64,000 bases of DNA, from contig NZ_AWSQ01000002.1 in NCBI RefSeq assembly GCF_000498575.2, positions 237,115 through 301,114 on the forward strand, in the 5' to 3' direction. Shown here piece by piece: positions 1-8,546 of the stretch. Within the stretch, counting starts at the first letter, position 1. Each line of letters opens with the position of its first letter. Below the pieces are notes generated by a model, which was not told where the DNA came from, did not search any database, and saw nothing but the letters and a program-made list of their open reading frames with translations. The position numbers and the translations under genes are program-made. Origin of the DNA: Pseudomonas taeanensis MS-3 (GTDB taxonomy: Bacteria > Pseudomonadota > Gammaproteobacteria > Pseudomonadales > Pseudomonadaceae).

Positions 1-1107
1 GGCCCTGGCGCGGGTGCGCAGGGTGGCGATGCCGAAGCCGAGGTCGTTGGCGGTGGCCAGCAACAGCTCGACCTCCTTGTCATCGAAGGCCTCGGCTTCA
101 GCCGACATGATGCTCAGCATGCCGATCAGCGCGTCCTCGACGCGCAATGGCAGCACTATGGCCGAAGCGTAACCACGCTCGCGGGCTTCTTCGCGCAGCG
201 GGGCCTCGGGGTCATTGAGGATGTCGCGCATCACCATCGGTTGGCCGTTCGTGAGTGGATCTTCGAGCTTGTGGATAAAGGCCGTGCCTTCGGCACTCGC
301 TCCCCAGGTCACACCGAGCGCCAGAAAGCCTTCGTCGAAGCCTTCATGGGCCATCGGCTGGTAGAGCTGGGGCAGATCATCCTGGCGATAACCGACCCAG
401 GCCAGGCGATAGCCGCAATCCTTCACCAGCACCCGGCAGATCTCCTCAAGCAGGGCGGTTTCGTGCGTGGCATGGATCAGCGCATGGTTGACCGCCACCC
501 GGGTCGACAGGGCGCGGTTGAGGCGCTGGATTTCCTGTTCCGCCTGCGCGCGGCGGGCTTTGGTGCGCAGTGCCTGGATGCCGAAGGCCAGGTCCTCGGC
601 GGCCTCGGTCAGCAGGTCCAGCTCTTGGGGGCCGAAGGCATCGGGTTCCGGGGCACCGATGCCGAGGGCGCCGAATATCTGCCCTTCGACCCGCAGCGGC
701 AACGACAGTACCGAGGCAATGTCGTGGGCGATGGCGCCCTCGCGCCAGGGCGCGGTATTCGGGTCGGTCAGTAGGTTGTGCGACAGGCTCTGCTGGCCGG
801 TACGAATGGCGGTGCCGCTGGGGCCGTGGCCGCGTTCGTTGTCCGCCCAACTGATGCCGAGCGAGTCGACGTAGGCTCGATCGACCCCGGCATGCGCCAC
901 CGGCGTGACGGTTTTGGCGGCGTCGTTCTCGGCGCGGCCGACCCAGGCCAGGCTGTAACCGCCTTCCTCGACGATCACCCGGCAGATGTCCTGGAACAGG
1001 GTGGCTTCGTTCTCGGCACGCAGTAGTGCGCGGTTGCAGCCACTGAGGGTACGCAGTGCCCGGTGAAGGCACTCCACTTCTTGAGCGACGGCCGATTGCG
1101 CGGGCAT
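1..1107 (-). CDS. GAF-domain sensory protein (partial, C-terminus outside window)
   Basis: This frame is open for 369 codons from an ATG at 1107 to the left edge, so the protein is cut and its output domain is not visible. The start is supported by CGGAGG five bases upstream. Two similar GAF-like units can be read, at about residues 10-180 and 185-369. Each begins with a segment like 'EEGGYSLAWVG' or 'KDCGYRLAWVG' and ends with 'LLTEAAEDLAFGI' or 'LLLATANDLGFGI'. Tandem GAF units like this usually precede a GGDEF/EAL, PAS or histidine-kinase module. Which one applies here cannot be said. GAF domains bind small ligands or sense redox state, but no ligand is inferred. Longer-looking frames on both strands here are shadows of this gene. 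Confidence 0.8.
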   Translation of the reverse strand, partial: MPAQSAVAQEVECLHRALRTLSGCNRALLRAENEATLFQDICRVIVEEGGYSLAWVGRAENDAAKTVTPVAHAGVDRAYVDSLGISWADNERGHGPSGTAIRTGQQSLSHNLLTDPNTAPWREGAIAHDIASVLSLPLRVEGQIFGALGIGAPEPDAFGPQELDLLTEAAEDLAFGIQALRTKARRAQAEQEIQRLNRALSTRVAVNHALIHATHETALLEEICRVLVKDCGYRLAWVGYRQDDLPQLYQPMAHEGFDEGFLALGVTWGASAEGTAFIHKLEDPLTNGQPMVMRDILNDPEAPLREEARERGYASAIVLPLRVEDALIGMLSIMSAEAEAFDDKEVELLLATANDLGFGIATLRTRARA

Positions 1108-1400
1108 GGTTGGCCTCCGGCAGATGTTGACCATTGCTCAGTATAGGTCCTGTGGCGACTGCCAATGCGCCCTTGATCGCTGGCTGTGAAGGCGCAGCAC
1201 AGCCGAACTGATTAGCCTGTCATGAGTTCAGAAAAGCCGACCTGCTGAATCATTCGACCAGTTGCCTGGAACAGGGGGCGGGGCAATAGGCTTTTATGTA
1301 GAAAAATGGCTGTCTTGAGCGTGGCCTGCCAGCCCGTTGTGGGCGCCAGGCCGTGTAGGGCTAATCAAGCCCTGGTCACGGTTGAGTGAGGCTCGGTCGC

Positions 1401-1790
1401 TCAAGGCGCGCGCCTGAAGTACTCGAATACCCGCTCGGAAAAAACCAGGTAGGCGAACAGCGGGTAGCACAGGTAGTGCACTGCGAGGAGGAATATGCCC
1501 ATCGGGCTGGGCTGATCTTGCCCCGCCATCATGGCCAGCAGGCCGATATACAGCAGTGCCAACACCCCGCCATACAGCCCCAGCAAACGCCAGCGCTCAG
1601 CCGGTAGCGGCGCGCGCCGCGTGCTCCAGGCAAACCACAGGGCCATGGCGCCAGCGACTGTCGCGGCAATCAGCAGGGTGGACAGCACGCCGCCGATGCG
1701 CACGAAGCTGCGTAGCAACAGGTTGAGCAATATCACGGCGAGTACGCCGCCCAGGGCATAGCGGGTCACAGGAGTGGTGGCGTGGTTCAC
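1401..1790 (-). CDS. Small conserved membrane protein
   Basis: This is a 129-residue, strongly hydrophobic protein with about four membrane-spanning stretches (roughly residues 10-30, 35-55, 70-90 and 98-118). Short charged linkers such as 'STRRAPLPAERW' lie between them, and the tail ends with Arg-Arg. The start is a GTG at 1790 preceded by GGATGAG. No internal Met gives a sensible alternative. It lies 39 bp downstream of the SDR gene on the same strand and may be cotranscribed with it. I do not recognise the family and assign no function. Confidence 0.6.
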   Translation of the reverse strand: MNHATTPVTRYALGGVLAVILLNLLLRSFVRIGGVLSTLLIAATVAGAMALWFAWSTRRAPLPAERWRLLGLYGGVLALLYIGLLAMMAGQDQPSPMGIFLLAVHYLCYPLFAYLVFSERVFEYFRRAP

Positions 1791-1829
1791 TGTCTCATCC
1801 GTATTGTCGGCAGAGGCTGGGTCAGGGTT

Positions 1830-2660
1830 TCACAGGGCGCGATGCAGGCCAAAGCGTTTCTTCAACAACCACTCCAGCAGGGCTTTAGGCACCAGCGTGG
1901 CGATCAGCGGCATGGCGCGGCTGCCGTTGCCCAGGCGCAGCAGGCGCGGACGTTTGGCGCTCTGCACGGCATGCAGCAGGCTGCGGGCGAAGTGACTGGT
2001 CGGGGTCGGGTGATCTTGCGAGGCGTTGGCACGGGCGCGGATGCCCTCGCGGATCGGCCACCAGGGTGAGCCTTCGTCGATCAGCTGTTCGGCCTCGCGA
2101 CTGGCGTTAGCACCGAAGCTGGAGGCAATGGCGCCGGGTTGTACCTCCATCACTTCGATGGCAAAAGGCGCCAGTTCCAGACGCAGGGCGTCGGACAGGG
2201 CGTGTACCGCGGCTTTTGAGGCGCAGTAGGCGCCGGCGAAGGGGGTCACCATCACCCCGGAGACGCTGCCGATGTTGACCACCAGGCCTTTGCTGCGCCG
2301 CAGTAAGGGAAACAGCGCACGGGTGATGCCGACGATGGCGAACACGTTGGTTTCGAACTGTCGGCGCATGGCCTCGACGCCACCATCGAGCAGCGGGCCC
2401 ATGGCACCGTAGCCGGCGTTGTTGATCAGCACATCGAGGCCACCGACTTCATCACTCAGGCGCGCCGCCAGCTGTTCGGCGGCGACGCCGTCGTTGACGT
2501 CCAGCCGCACGGCGATGAAACCGGCGGCGCTCAGCGTGGCCAGGTCATCGGCTTTGCGGGCGCAGGCCCAGACCTGGTAGCCGGCGGCCTGGAACACCTC
2601 GGCGAGGGCGCGGCCGATACCGCTGGAGCATCCGGTGATCAGGGCGGTGGGCTGGGTCAT
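1830..2660 (-). CDS. Short-chain dehydrogenase/reductase
   Basis: This 276-residue classical SDR probably catalyses NAD(P)-dependent oxidation or reduction of a hydroxyl/carbonyl group. The nucleotide-binding motif 'TGCSSGIG' lies at about residues 9-16 and 'NNAG' at about 81. The catalytic Ser is in 'SVSG' at about 138, and the catalytic 'YCASK' is at about 150. The C-terminus is longer than the 250-residue norm and ends in a basic, hydrophobic stretch ('LLEWLLKKRFGLHRAL'). This resembles SDRs acting on lipids or retinol-like substrates, but the substrate is unknown. It is the second gene of a short minus-strand run (2721-3185, 1830-2660, 1401-1790) with small gaps, suggesting one transcript. 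Confidence 0.85.
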   Translation of the reverse strand: MTQPTALITGCSSGIGRALAEVFQAAGYQVWACARKADDLATLSAAGFIAVRLDVNDGVAAEQLAARLSDEVGGLDVLINNAGYGAMGPLLDGGVEAMRRQFETNVFAIVGITRALFPLLRRSKGLVVNIGSVSGVMVTPFAGAYCASKAAVHALSDALRLELAPFAIEVMEVQPGAIASSFGANASREAEQLIDEGSPWWPIREGIRARANASQDHPTPTSHFARSLLHAVQSAKRPRLLRLGNGSRAMPLIATLVPKALLEWLLKKRFGLHRAL

Positions 2661-2720
2661 GTGGGCTTCCTTTCAATGATTATCGGAGCAGGCCTGGGAG
2701 CCGTCGGCTGAGCCTGTGCA

Positions 2721-3185
2721 CTAGTCGGCGAAAGTACCTTGCAAGCGTTCGACGCGAAATTCCAGGGTGCTGGCGCGGTAGCCGCTACGCAGGGTCGGCA
2801 GCGGCAGGCAGTCCTGCCAGGTCGCGCCGGGCAACAATTTGCCGGGGCCGCGGTAACGCGGTGATTCATAGGTGTATTCGGCCAGGTTGACGCTGTCGCC
2901 GGGGCGGTAAGCGGCAATCTGCCAACGCAAAGTCAGCAGGCTGGCATCGCTGGCGTTCTGTACCACCAGCCCCAGAGGGCGGTTGGCCGGGCAGCGCTCC
3001 GGCGCGTAATCGAGGCGTAGCTGTATGCGGGCCAGTTGCTGGGTTTCCCGGCTTTGCTGCCAGATCACCCAGCTGGTGACCAGCAGCAGTCCGAAAAAAG
3101 CGGCGGCGGACAGCGGCAGGGCTTTGCCTGGGTAGCGGACAAGCAGGACCAGCCAGGTGAGGACCAGCAGTGCGCCGATCAGCAT
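2721..3185 (-). CDS. Membrane-anchored hypothetical protein
   Basis: The protein has 154 residues. Two hydrophobic segments (about residues 2-17 and 22-40) are followed by a roughly 110-residue hydrophilic domain containing two Cys (in 'PERCPAN' and 'WQDCLPL'), probably periplasmic. I chose the ATG at 3185 because AGGAG lies seven bases upstream. An in-frame start 45 bases further up has no such site. The domain looks like a small beta-rich fold ('LGLVVQNASD', 'STLEFRVERLQ'), but I do not recognise a family. It is separated from the alginate operon by the algA terminator and by about 145 bp, so it is probably not part of that operon. Confidence 0.7.
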   Translation of the reverse strand: MLIGALLVLTWLVLLVRYPGKALPLSAAAFFGLLLVTSWVIWQQSRETQQLARIQLRLDYAPERCPANRPLGLVVQNASDASLLTLRWQIAAYRPGDSVNLAEYTYESPRYRGPGKLLPGATWQDCLPLPTLRSGYRASTLEFRVERLQGTFAD

Positions 3186-3329
3186 GGGTGAACTCCTGTC
3201 GGAATGCGGCTGCAGGGCATGATAGGTCATCGTTCAGAACGGATGAATTATCCTACAGGATCATGCCGGGCTTGGGCGGCGAGCTATGAGCGAGGTGTCT
3301 TGCCGAGCCTTGCCTACGGTTTGCCCAGC

Positions 3330-3361
3330 AAAAACGCCCGCCCTCGGGGGAGGGCGGGCGT
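3330..3361 (-). terminator. Rho-independent terminator of the alginate operon
   Basis: On the minus strand a perfect 12-bp GC-rich stem (arms 3334-3345 and 3350-3361, loop GGGG) is followed by a run of five T. It lies 26 bp past the algA stop codon and closes the twelve-gene operon. Confidence 0.9.
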
Positions 3362-3386
3362 CGGCTACAGCCTGGTTGGCGCGAGG

Positions 3387-4847
3387 TTAGCCGGCCAGGC
3401 GCAGTTTGTCCGGCTGCTGTTCCTGTTCTTTGGTCCTGCCGTAGACGTCTTCCAGGCGCTCGATGTCATCCTCGCCGAGGTAGCTGCCCGATTGCACCTC
3501 GATGATCTCCAGCGGGATCTTGCCCGGATTGGCCAGACGGTGCACCGCAGTGATGGGGATGTAGGTGGACTGGTTTTCCGTGAGCAGGAAGGTCTTGTCG
3601 TTGCAGGTCACCTCGGCGGTACCGGACACCACGATCCAGTGTTCGGCGCGGTGGTGGTGCATCTGCAAGGACAGTTGGGCACCCGGCTTGACCGTGATGT
3701 GCTTGACCTGAAAACGCCCGCCCATGTCCACCGAATCGTAGGAGCCCCAGGGCCGGAACACTTCGCAGTGGCTCTGGGTTTCCTGGCGACCCTGTTCGTT
3801 CAGGGTGTTGACCAGGGTTTTGACTTCCTGCACGCGGTCCTTGGGGGCGATCATCAGGGCGTCCTTGGTTTCCACCACGACGATATTGTCCATGCCCAGC
3901 ACGGTGACCAGCTTGTCATTGTTGGCGTGGACCATGCAGTTGTGGCTGTCGTGCATCACCACGTCGCCCTTGAGTACATTGTGGTTTTCGTCCTTGTCGT
4001 TGACCTCCCACAGCGAGGCCCAGCAGCCGACGTCGCTCCAACCGGCGGCGAACGGCACCACACAGGCCTGCGCGGTTTTTTCCATCACCGCGTAGTCGAT
4101 CGAGTTGTCCGGGCAGCAGGCGAAGGTGTCGGCGTCGATCAGCAGGTTGTCGCCGTCGACCTGGCTGCGTTCCAGGGCCAGCAGGCAGGTGTCGTAGATA
4201 TCCGGGTCATGCTTCTTCAGCTCTTCGAGGAAGCGACTGGCGCGGAACAGGAACATCCCGCTGTTCCAGAAGTAGTCGCCGGATTCGACAAAACTGCGCG
4301 CGCGCTGCAGGTCGGGCTTCTCAACGAATTGCAGCACCCGGTTGATCCCTTCGGGCAGGCTGCTGCGGTCCTGCAGGTCGCAGCGGATATAGCCGTAGCC
4401 GGTTTCCGGCGCGGTGGCCGGCACACCGAACAGCACCATCTCGCCACTCTCCGCGGCGACGGTGGCCATGGCCAGGACGCGCTGGAAGGCGCGTTGGTCC
4501 TTGATCACATGATCTGCCGGCAGCACCAGCATCAGTTCATCACGGCCTTCGGCCAGCAGCTTCATGGCGGAGATGGCGACCGCCGGGGCGGTGTTGCGGC
4601 CGAAGGGCTCCATGATCAGGCCGTCGACCTCCAGTTGGGAGACGGCGAGCTGCTCCTGAACGATAAAGCGATGGCTTTCGTTGCATACGATCAGGGGTTT
4701 CTGCATGCCTTCGACGGCGAGGCGCTGCAGGGTTTGTTGAAACAGGCTGTGCTGGCCGGTGAGGGCCAGGAACTGCTTGGGAAATTGCTTGCGCGACAGC
4801 GGCCATAGTCGTGAACCGCTACCACCTGACAAAATTACCGGAATCAT
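3387..4847 (-). CDS. algA: Mannose-6-phosphate isomerase / mannose-1-phosphate guanylyltransferase
   Basis: This 486-residue bifunctional cytosolic enzyme catalyses the first step (fructose-6-P to mannose-6-P) and third step (mannose-1-P to GDP-mannose) of alginate precursor synthesis. AlgC, encoded elsewhere, supplies the step between. The N-terminus carries the guanylyltransferase signature 'GGSGSRLWPLSRKQFPKQF' at about residues 8-26. The C-terminal cupin has the metal-binding 'QMHHHRAEHW' of type II phosphomannose isomerases. Length matches Pseudomonas AlgA (about 481). The ATG at 4847 is chosen because AAGGAG lies upstream and the product then begins 'MIPVILSGG'. An upstream in-frame Met at 4991 would overlap algF and has no support. 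It is the last gene of the operon. Confidence 0.97.
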   Translation of the reverse strand: MIPVILSGGSGSRLWPLSRKQFPKQFLALTGQHSLFQQTLQRLAVEGMQKPLIVCNESHRFIVQEQLAVSQLEVDGLIMEPFGRNTAPAVAISAMKLLAEGRDELMLVLPADHVIKDQRAFQRVLAMATVAAESGEMVLFGVPATAPETGYGYIRCDLQDRSSLPEGINRVLQFVEKPDLQRARSFVESGDYFWNSGMFLFRASRFLEELKKHDPDIYDTCLLALERSQVDGDNLLIDADTFACCPDNSIDYAVMEKTAQACVVPFAAGWSDVGCWASLWEVNDKDENHNVLKGDVVMHDSHNCMVHANNDKLVTVLGMDNIVVVETKDALMIAPKDRVQEVKTLVNTLNEQGRQETQSHCEVFRPWGSYDSVDMGGRFQVKHITVKPGAQLSLQMHHHRAEHWIVVSGTAEVTCNDKTFLLTENQSTYIPITAVHRLANPGKIPLEIIEVQSGSYLGEDDIERLEDVYGRTKEQEQQPDKLRLAG

Positions 4848-4941
4848 ACTGTCTCTCCTTGAACGTTCGGAAGGTGTGCCACTTTGTGTGTGCTGCGCGT
4901 CCCGCGCTACGTGGCGCGGGCTCTGGTTATGTTGTGTGGGG

Positions 4942-5589
4942 TTATTCCACGTCAGGACGCTTGACCCAGACGGGTGACAACTGACTGCCACTGCCGGTGA
5001 TGAACAGGCTGACGATTTCCCCGCGGGGCAGGCTGACCGGCTTCAGGTCGCTGACTTTGCGCTGGCCGTCGTACAGCGCCAGGCTGACCTTGACCGGGTT
5101 GATCTCACGGTCGCCACGGCCTTGCGGTGCCACGCGTTTAACCACCTCGGTCTTGCCGTCGGCGGTTTTCAGGACCAGCGCCTTATCGCTGAGGTTGTGC
5201 ACGCGGATCAGCGCCTTCTGCTTGTTTTTGAAGATCGGTTCCTCGACCAGCTTGGGGGCACCGCTGGGCAGGTTGACCAGGGTGTAGTACTGGTCGCCGG
5301 CGAGCCTGACCGGCAGGCTCTGCGTACCGACCTGGGCGCTGTAGTCGCCCTTGGCCAAGTAGCTGAACGCACTGCTGCCGAGCGGCGCGACATCATCGAA
5401 CTTGGCGCTGCCGAGCGAGGCGCTGACCTCCTGGTTAGCGGCGTTGTAGAGCCGCACGAAGGCCGAGCCTTTCGGCGCGATTGGTGCGTAGAGGGCGGCG
5501 TCGCCGGCCTGGCTGGTATTGAATGCCAGCAGACCGGCGAGCAGGGCGCCGGTGTGGACGAGGCGGCGTGACAGGGTTGGGCGATTCAT
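4942..5589 (-). CDS. algF: Alginate O-acetylation protein AlgF
   Basis: This 215-residue periplasmic protein is required with AlgI, AlgJ and AlgX for O-acetylation of mannuronate residues. A signal peptide is visible ('RRLVHTGALLAGLLAFNTSQA', cleavage near residue 27), followed by two beta-rich halves. Its exact biochemical role is less clear than those of AlgI, AlgJ and AlgX. The start ATG at 5589 overlaps the algJ stop codon (ATGA), giving translational coupling, with GGAG about ten bases upstream. Length agrees with the family (about 216). Confidence 0.95.
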   Translation of the reverse strand: MNRPTLSRRLVHTGALLAGLLAFNTSQAGDAALYAPIAPKGSAFVRLYNAANQEVSASLGSAKFDDVAPLGSSAFSYLAKGDYSAQVGTQSLPVRLAGDQYYTLVNLPSGAPKLVEEPIFKNKQKALIRVHNLSDKALVLKTADGKTEVVKRVAPQGRGDREINPVKVSLALYDGQRKVSDLKPVSLPRGEIVSLFITGSGSQLSPVWVKRPDVE

Positions 5590-6815
5590 CGGGTAAGTCT
5601 CCATTGACGGGGCTGACGCTCTCTGGTGATGAGCCCGGTAGGGCGTGAAGGGGTAGCGTTGTCGGCGTGGCTGCGCAGGCTGGCCACGCGCTCGCCGCTT
5701 TGCGCGGACTGTTTGAGCTGGACGATCCAAGCCGGATCGAAACTGCTGAGATCGTTGGCCATCGGCAGGTAGCGCTCGGGGAACTCCCAGATCACCCATT
5801 GCGGCGGGGCTGTCTTGAGCTCCTCGGTTTGCAGGTACTTGAGCATTGGCAGGATCGGCCCGCGACCGTCCTCGGCGTAGTTCAGCAGGTCGCTGCCGAG
5901 TGCCTGGCGCAGGGCGCCGGCGAAGTTCCAGTTGGGATTGGCGCTGTAACTGGTGCCGACCAGGGCCACTGGCACCTGGCTGTCGCCGAACAGGGCGTCG
6001 TCGCCGTCAGCGGCGGAGGGTTCGGCCGGGCGAGTCTTGCGCGGCTGCAAGCGGTCGGGCTCAGGCAATAGCTCGGCGAACAGCGGATCCAGTGGCAGGA
6101 AACGAGTGAGATCGCCGGTGTAATCCTTGCTGGCCACGGTTTCGGTGACGAAGGCCTGGGGTTCGCCTTGCAGCGGCGCTGCGTGGTCAATGCTGCGGCT
6201 CAGCTGCTGCGCCACCGCCTCGGCGCCGCGTGGCGTCCAGTGGGTGTCGCCGCTGAGAAATACCGCACCCTGTTGTTTGGCCTGTTGCAGCGGTTGCAAC
6301 AGGTCCGGGGCGAGCAGCTTGGCCTGGCGCGCGCGGGCCTGGAAGCGTTGGTACAGGTCGCTGTGCAGGCTGGCCGGCTTGGTTTCGCCAATGTATTCGG
6401 GATACAGGCGGGCTTTGGCCGGCACGATGGCCAGGATCAGCTGCACGTTGCGTTCGGCCAGGTAGTGGCTCACGCCCTGGATCAATTCCCAGTTGTCCTG
6501 GATATTGCCCTGGGCGTTGGCTACTGGTTTGAACTCTTCATCGCTGTACAGCCAGTCTTCGCGACCCAGCACTACACCGGGACGGCCCTCGTTGAACAGG
6601 CTGTAATCCAGTGCGGCCCAGAGGTTGGTGCCCAGGCGCTTGATGGGGAAGTGTTCGTCGTAAAAGCCTTCGAAGGCCTTGCTCCATTGGCCGCGCAACA
6701 GCTTGGCATCTGCCGGCGCGTCGAACTCGCCGACACTGCGCAGCGACCAGGCGCCGAGGCCAATCAGCAGGCCGATAAACAGGCCGATATACAGGCGTCT
6801 CAAGGTAAGGGACAT
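5586..6815 (-). CDS. algJ: Alginate O-acetyltransferase AlgJ (SGNH-like)
   Basis: The protein has about 409 residues. An N-terminal signal anchor ('LYIGLFIGLLIGLGAWSL') leads a periplasmic SGNH-hydrolase-like domain that passes acetyl groups delivered by AlgI. The Asp/His pair is in 'GDTHWTPRG' (about residue 190) and the nucleophile Ser in 'VGTSYSANPNW' (about 290). These correspond to 'GDQHWSPYG' and 'VGTSHSGKN' in AlgX, encoded upstream. The ATG at 6815 is used, although its ribosome-binding site is weak (GTGAG). An in-frame GTG at 6827, directly abutting the algI stop, is the alternative. The end overlaps algF by four bases. Confidence 0.93.
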   Translation of the reverse strand: MSLTLRRLYIGLFIGLLIGLGAWSLRSVGEFDAPADAKLLRGQWSKAFEGFYDEHFPIKRLGTNLWAALDYSLFNEGRPGVVLGREDWLYSDEEFKPVANAQGNIQDNWELIQGVSHYLAERNVQLILAIVPAKARLYPEYIGETKPASLHSDLYQRFQARARQAKLLAPDLLQPLQQAKQQGAVFLSGDTHWTPRGAEAVAQQLSRSIDHAAPLQGEPQAFVTETVASKDYTGDLTRFLPLDPLFAELLPEPDRLQPRKTRPAEPSAADGDDALFGDSQVPVALVGTSYSANPNWNFAGALRQALGSDLLNYAEDGRGPILPMLKYLQTEELKTAPPQWVIWEFPERYLPMANDLSSFDPAWIVQLKQSAQSGERVASLRSHADNATPSRPTGLITRERQPRQWRLTR

Positions 6816-6827
6816 GCCGGTTCTCAC

Positions 6828-8312
6828 TTAAAACTGGAAATACAGGAAGGGTGAGTAGCTCTGCGCCGACAGCTTCAGGATCGACAGGCAGAACAGCAGC
6901 AGGATCAGGCTGCGCAGCAGGTAACGCGGCAGTGCGATGCTCCAGCCGGGCTGCTGCACCAGCACGCCAGCAGGGGTGACGCTGACGCTTGGGCCGCCGC
7001 TCTGTCGCTCAATCGGTGGCCTGTTGCGGTAGAACTCACGCAGGCCGCAGAACGCCAGGGTCAGGTAGGCGATGACCAGGGTCACGACTTGCAGGTCGCT
7101 GACGCTGGCGCGGCCCAGCTCCGAGAGCTGCCAGCTGTCGAAGCGGAACATCGCCTCATACAGGCGCCAGGCCACGCCGAGGTTCTCCGCGCGGAAGATC
7201 ACCCAGCCGAGCATCACCAGGAGAAAGGTCGCGGCCCACTTCAGCGGGTTGAAGGTTCTCGCCGCGGTGTTCAGCCCCAGGGCGCGTTCGATGGCCAGCC
7301 AGGTGCCGTGCCAGGCGCCCCAGATCAGGAAGGTCCAGTTGGCGCCGTGCCAGAAGCCGCCGAGCAGCATGGTCAGGAACAGGTTGCGGTAGGTGTTGCC
7401 GGTGCCGTGACGATTGCCACCCAGCGGCACATAGAGGTAATCGCGCAGCCAGGTCGACAGGCTGATGTGCCAGCGTCGCCAAAACTCGGTGATCGACTGG
7501 CTGATGTAGGGCTGGTTGAAGTTCTCCATAAAGCGGAAGCCCATCATCAGGCCGAGTCCGATGGCCATGTCGCTGTAACCGGAGAAGTCGAAATACAACT
7601 GCGCGGTGTAGGCGATCATGCCCAGCCAGGCATCGCCGGTGCTGGGGTTGGCCAGGCCGAACAGGTGGTCGACCAGCGGCGCCAGGCTGTCGGCGATGAA
7701 CACTTTCTTGATGAAACCCTGCATGAAGCGCGTGGCGCCTTCGGAGAACTTGTCGAGGCTATGCGTGCGATCGGTGAACTGATCCGCGAGGTCCTTGTAG
7801 CGCAGCACCGGACCGGCGATCAGCTGCGGGAACAGGGCGATGAAGGCGGCGAAGTTGATCAGGTTATGGGTCGGCTCGGTATCGCCCCGGTAGACGTCGA
7901 TCAGGTAGCTCAGCGACTGGAAGATATAGAAGGAAATTCCGATCGGCAGGATCACCTGGGTCAGCAGAAAGGGATCCAAGCCGGCCGTTTCCAGCAGCGT
8001 ATTGAGGTTGGCCATGCCGAAGTTGGCGTACTTGAAGTAACCGAGGGTCGCCAGGTTGCCCACCACGCCCCATGTCACCCAACGCCGGGCGGCCTGGCTG
8101 CCTACTCCGGCGCGATGAATACGCAGGCCGAAGCCGTAGTTCCACAGGGTTACTGCGACGAACAGCAGGAGAAAATCCACCCGCCACCAGGCGTAGAACA
8201 CATAACTGCCAATCAGAATCAGCAAGTTGCGATAGCGGTTGCTGCTCAAGTAGTACAGGCCGAGAAAAATCGGCAGGAACAAGAACAGGAACACGTTGGA
8301 TGAAAAAACCAT
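6828..8312 (-). CDS. algI: Alginate O-acetyltransferase AlgI (MBOAT membrane protein)
   Basis: This 494-residue polytopic inner-membrane protein of the MBOAT family moves acetyl groups across the membrane for alginate acetylation. Family hallmarks are visible: 'FWRRWHISLSTWLRDYLYVPLGGNR' is shared with DltB/PatA-type MBOATs, and the conserved His lies in 'GGFWHGANWTF'. About ten or more hydrophobic segments span the protein. The start at 8312 ('MVFSSNVFLF') has GGAGAAAG upstream. The 24-base-longer frame lacks support. Unusually for this operon, 234 bp of non-coding DNA holding a REP pair separates it from algL. Confidence 0.97.
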   Translation of the reverse strand: MVFSSNVFLFLFLPIFLGLYYLSSNRYRNLLILIGSYVFYAWWRVDFLLLFVAVTLWNYGFGLRIHRAGVGSQAARRWVTWGVVGNLATLGYFKYANFGMANLNTLLETAGLDPFLLTQVILPIGISFYIFQSLSYLIDVYRGDTEPTHNLINFAAFIALFPQLIAGPVLRYKDLADQFTDRTHSLDKFSEGATRFMQGFIKKVFIADSLAPLVDHLFGLANPSTGDAWLGMIAYTAQLYFDFSGYSDMAIGLGLMMGFRFMENFNQPYISQSITEFWRRWHISLSTWLRDYLYVPLGGNRHGTGNTYRNLFLTMLLGGFWHGANWTFLIWGAWHGTWLAIERALGLNTAARTFNPLKWAATFLLVMLGWVIFRAENLGVAWRLYEAMFRFDSWQLSELGRASVSDLQVVTLVIAYLTLAFCGLREFYRNRPPIERQSGGPSVSVTPAGVLVQQPGWSIALPRYLLRSLILLLFCLSILKLSAQSYSPFLYFQF

Positions 8313-8449
8313 CCGTCTTTCTCCGTTGAATGGCAACTCGTCTGGGGCTCACAGCCCCCCCTTTCCCCCCGTACTGTGGGGGGTACTGCTCCGTCCATGG
8401 ACGGGTTTGCCAGCTGGCTAGGGTGCGCCGCGTTCCTCGCGGTGTACCT

Positions 8450-8512
8450 GTAGGGGCCAGCTGTTTGGCGATGCTGTTGCGTCGCCTGGATCGCCAGCCA
8501 GCTGGCGCCTAC
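8450..8512. repeat. REP pair (REPIN/BIME-like) between algL and algI
   Basis: Two REP-like units face each other. The left arm starts GTAGGGGCCAGCTG at 8450. The right arm, read on the minus strand from 8512, starts GTAGGCGCCAGCTG. Both continue to TGGCGAT. Such inverted REP doublets are typical dispersed Pseudomonas elements mobilised by RAYT transposases. Here the pair lies inside an operon, where its stem could affect mRNA stability or expression downstream of algL. More inverted repeats (for example GTACTGTGGGGGGTAC near 8381) fill the rest of the 8313-8546 gap. Confidence 0.75.
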
Positions 8513-8546
8513 TCAAGAGCGACTGCTCCTGCTTACGGTTTGTCGG

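Noticed and set aside
446..1165. 239-codon minus-strand frame in the GAF gene region
   Set aside because: It is Arg/Pro/Gly-rich, typical of an out-of-frame reading. The GAF frame starting at 1107 has a good ribosome-binding site and clear domains.
3204..4808. 534-codon plus-strand frame opposite algA
   Set aside because: It is the antisense shadow of algA, caused by high GC at third codon positions. The product is His/Val/Gly-rich without a recognisable domain.
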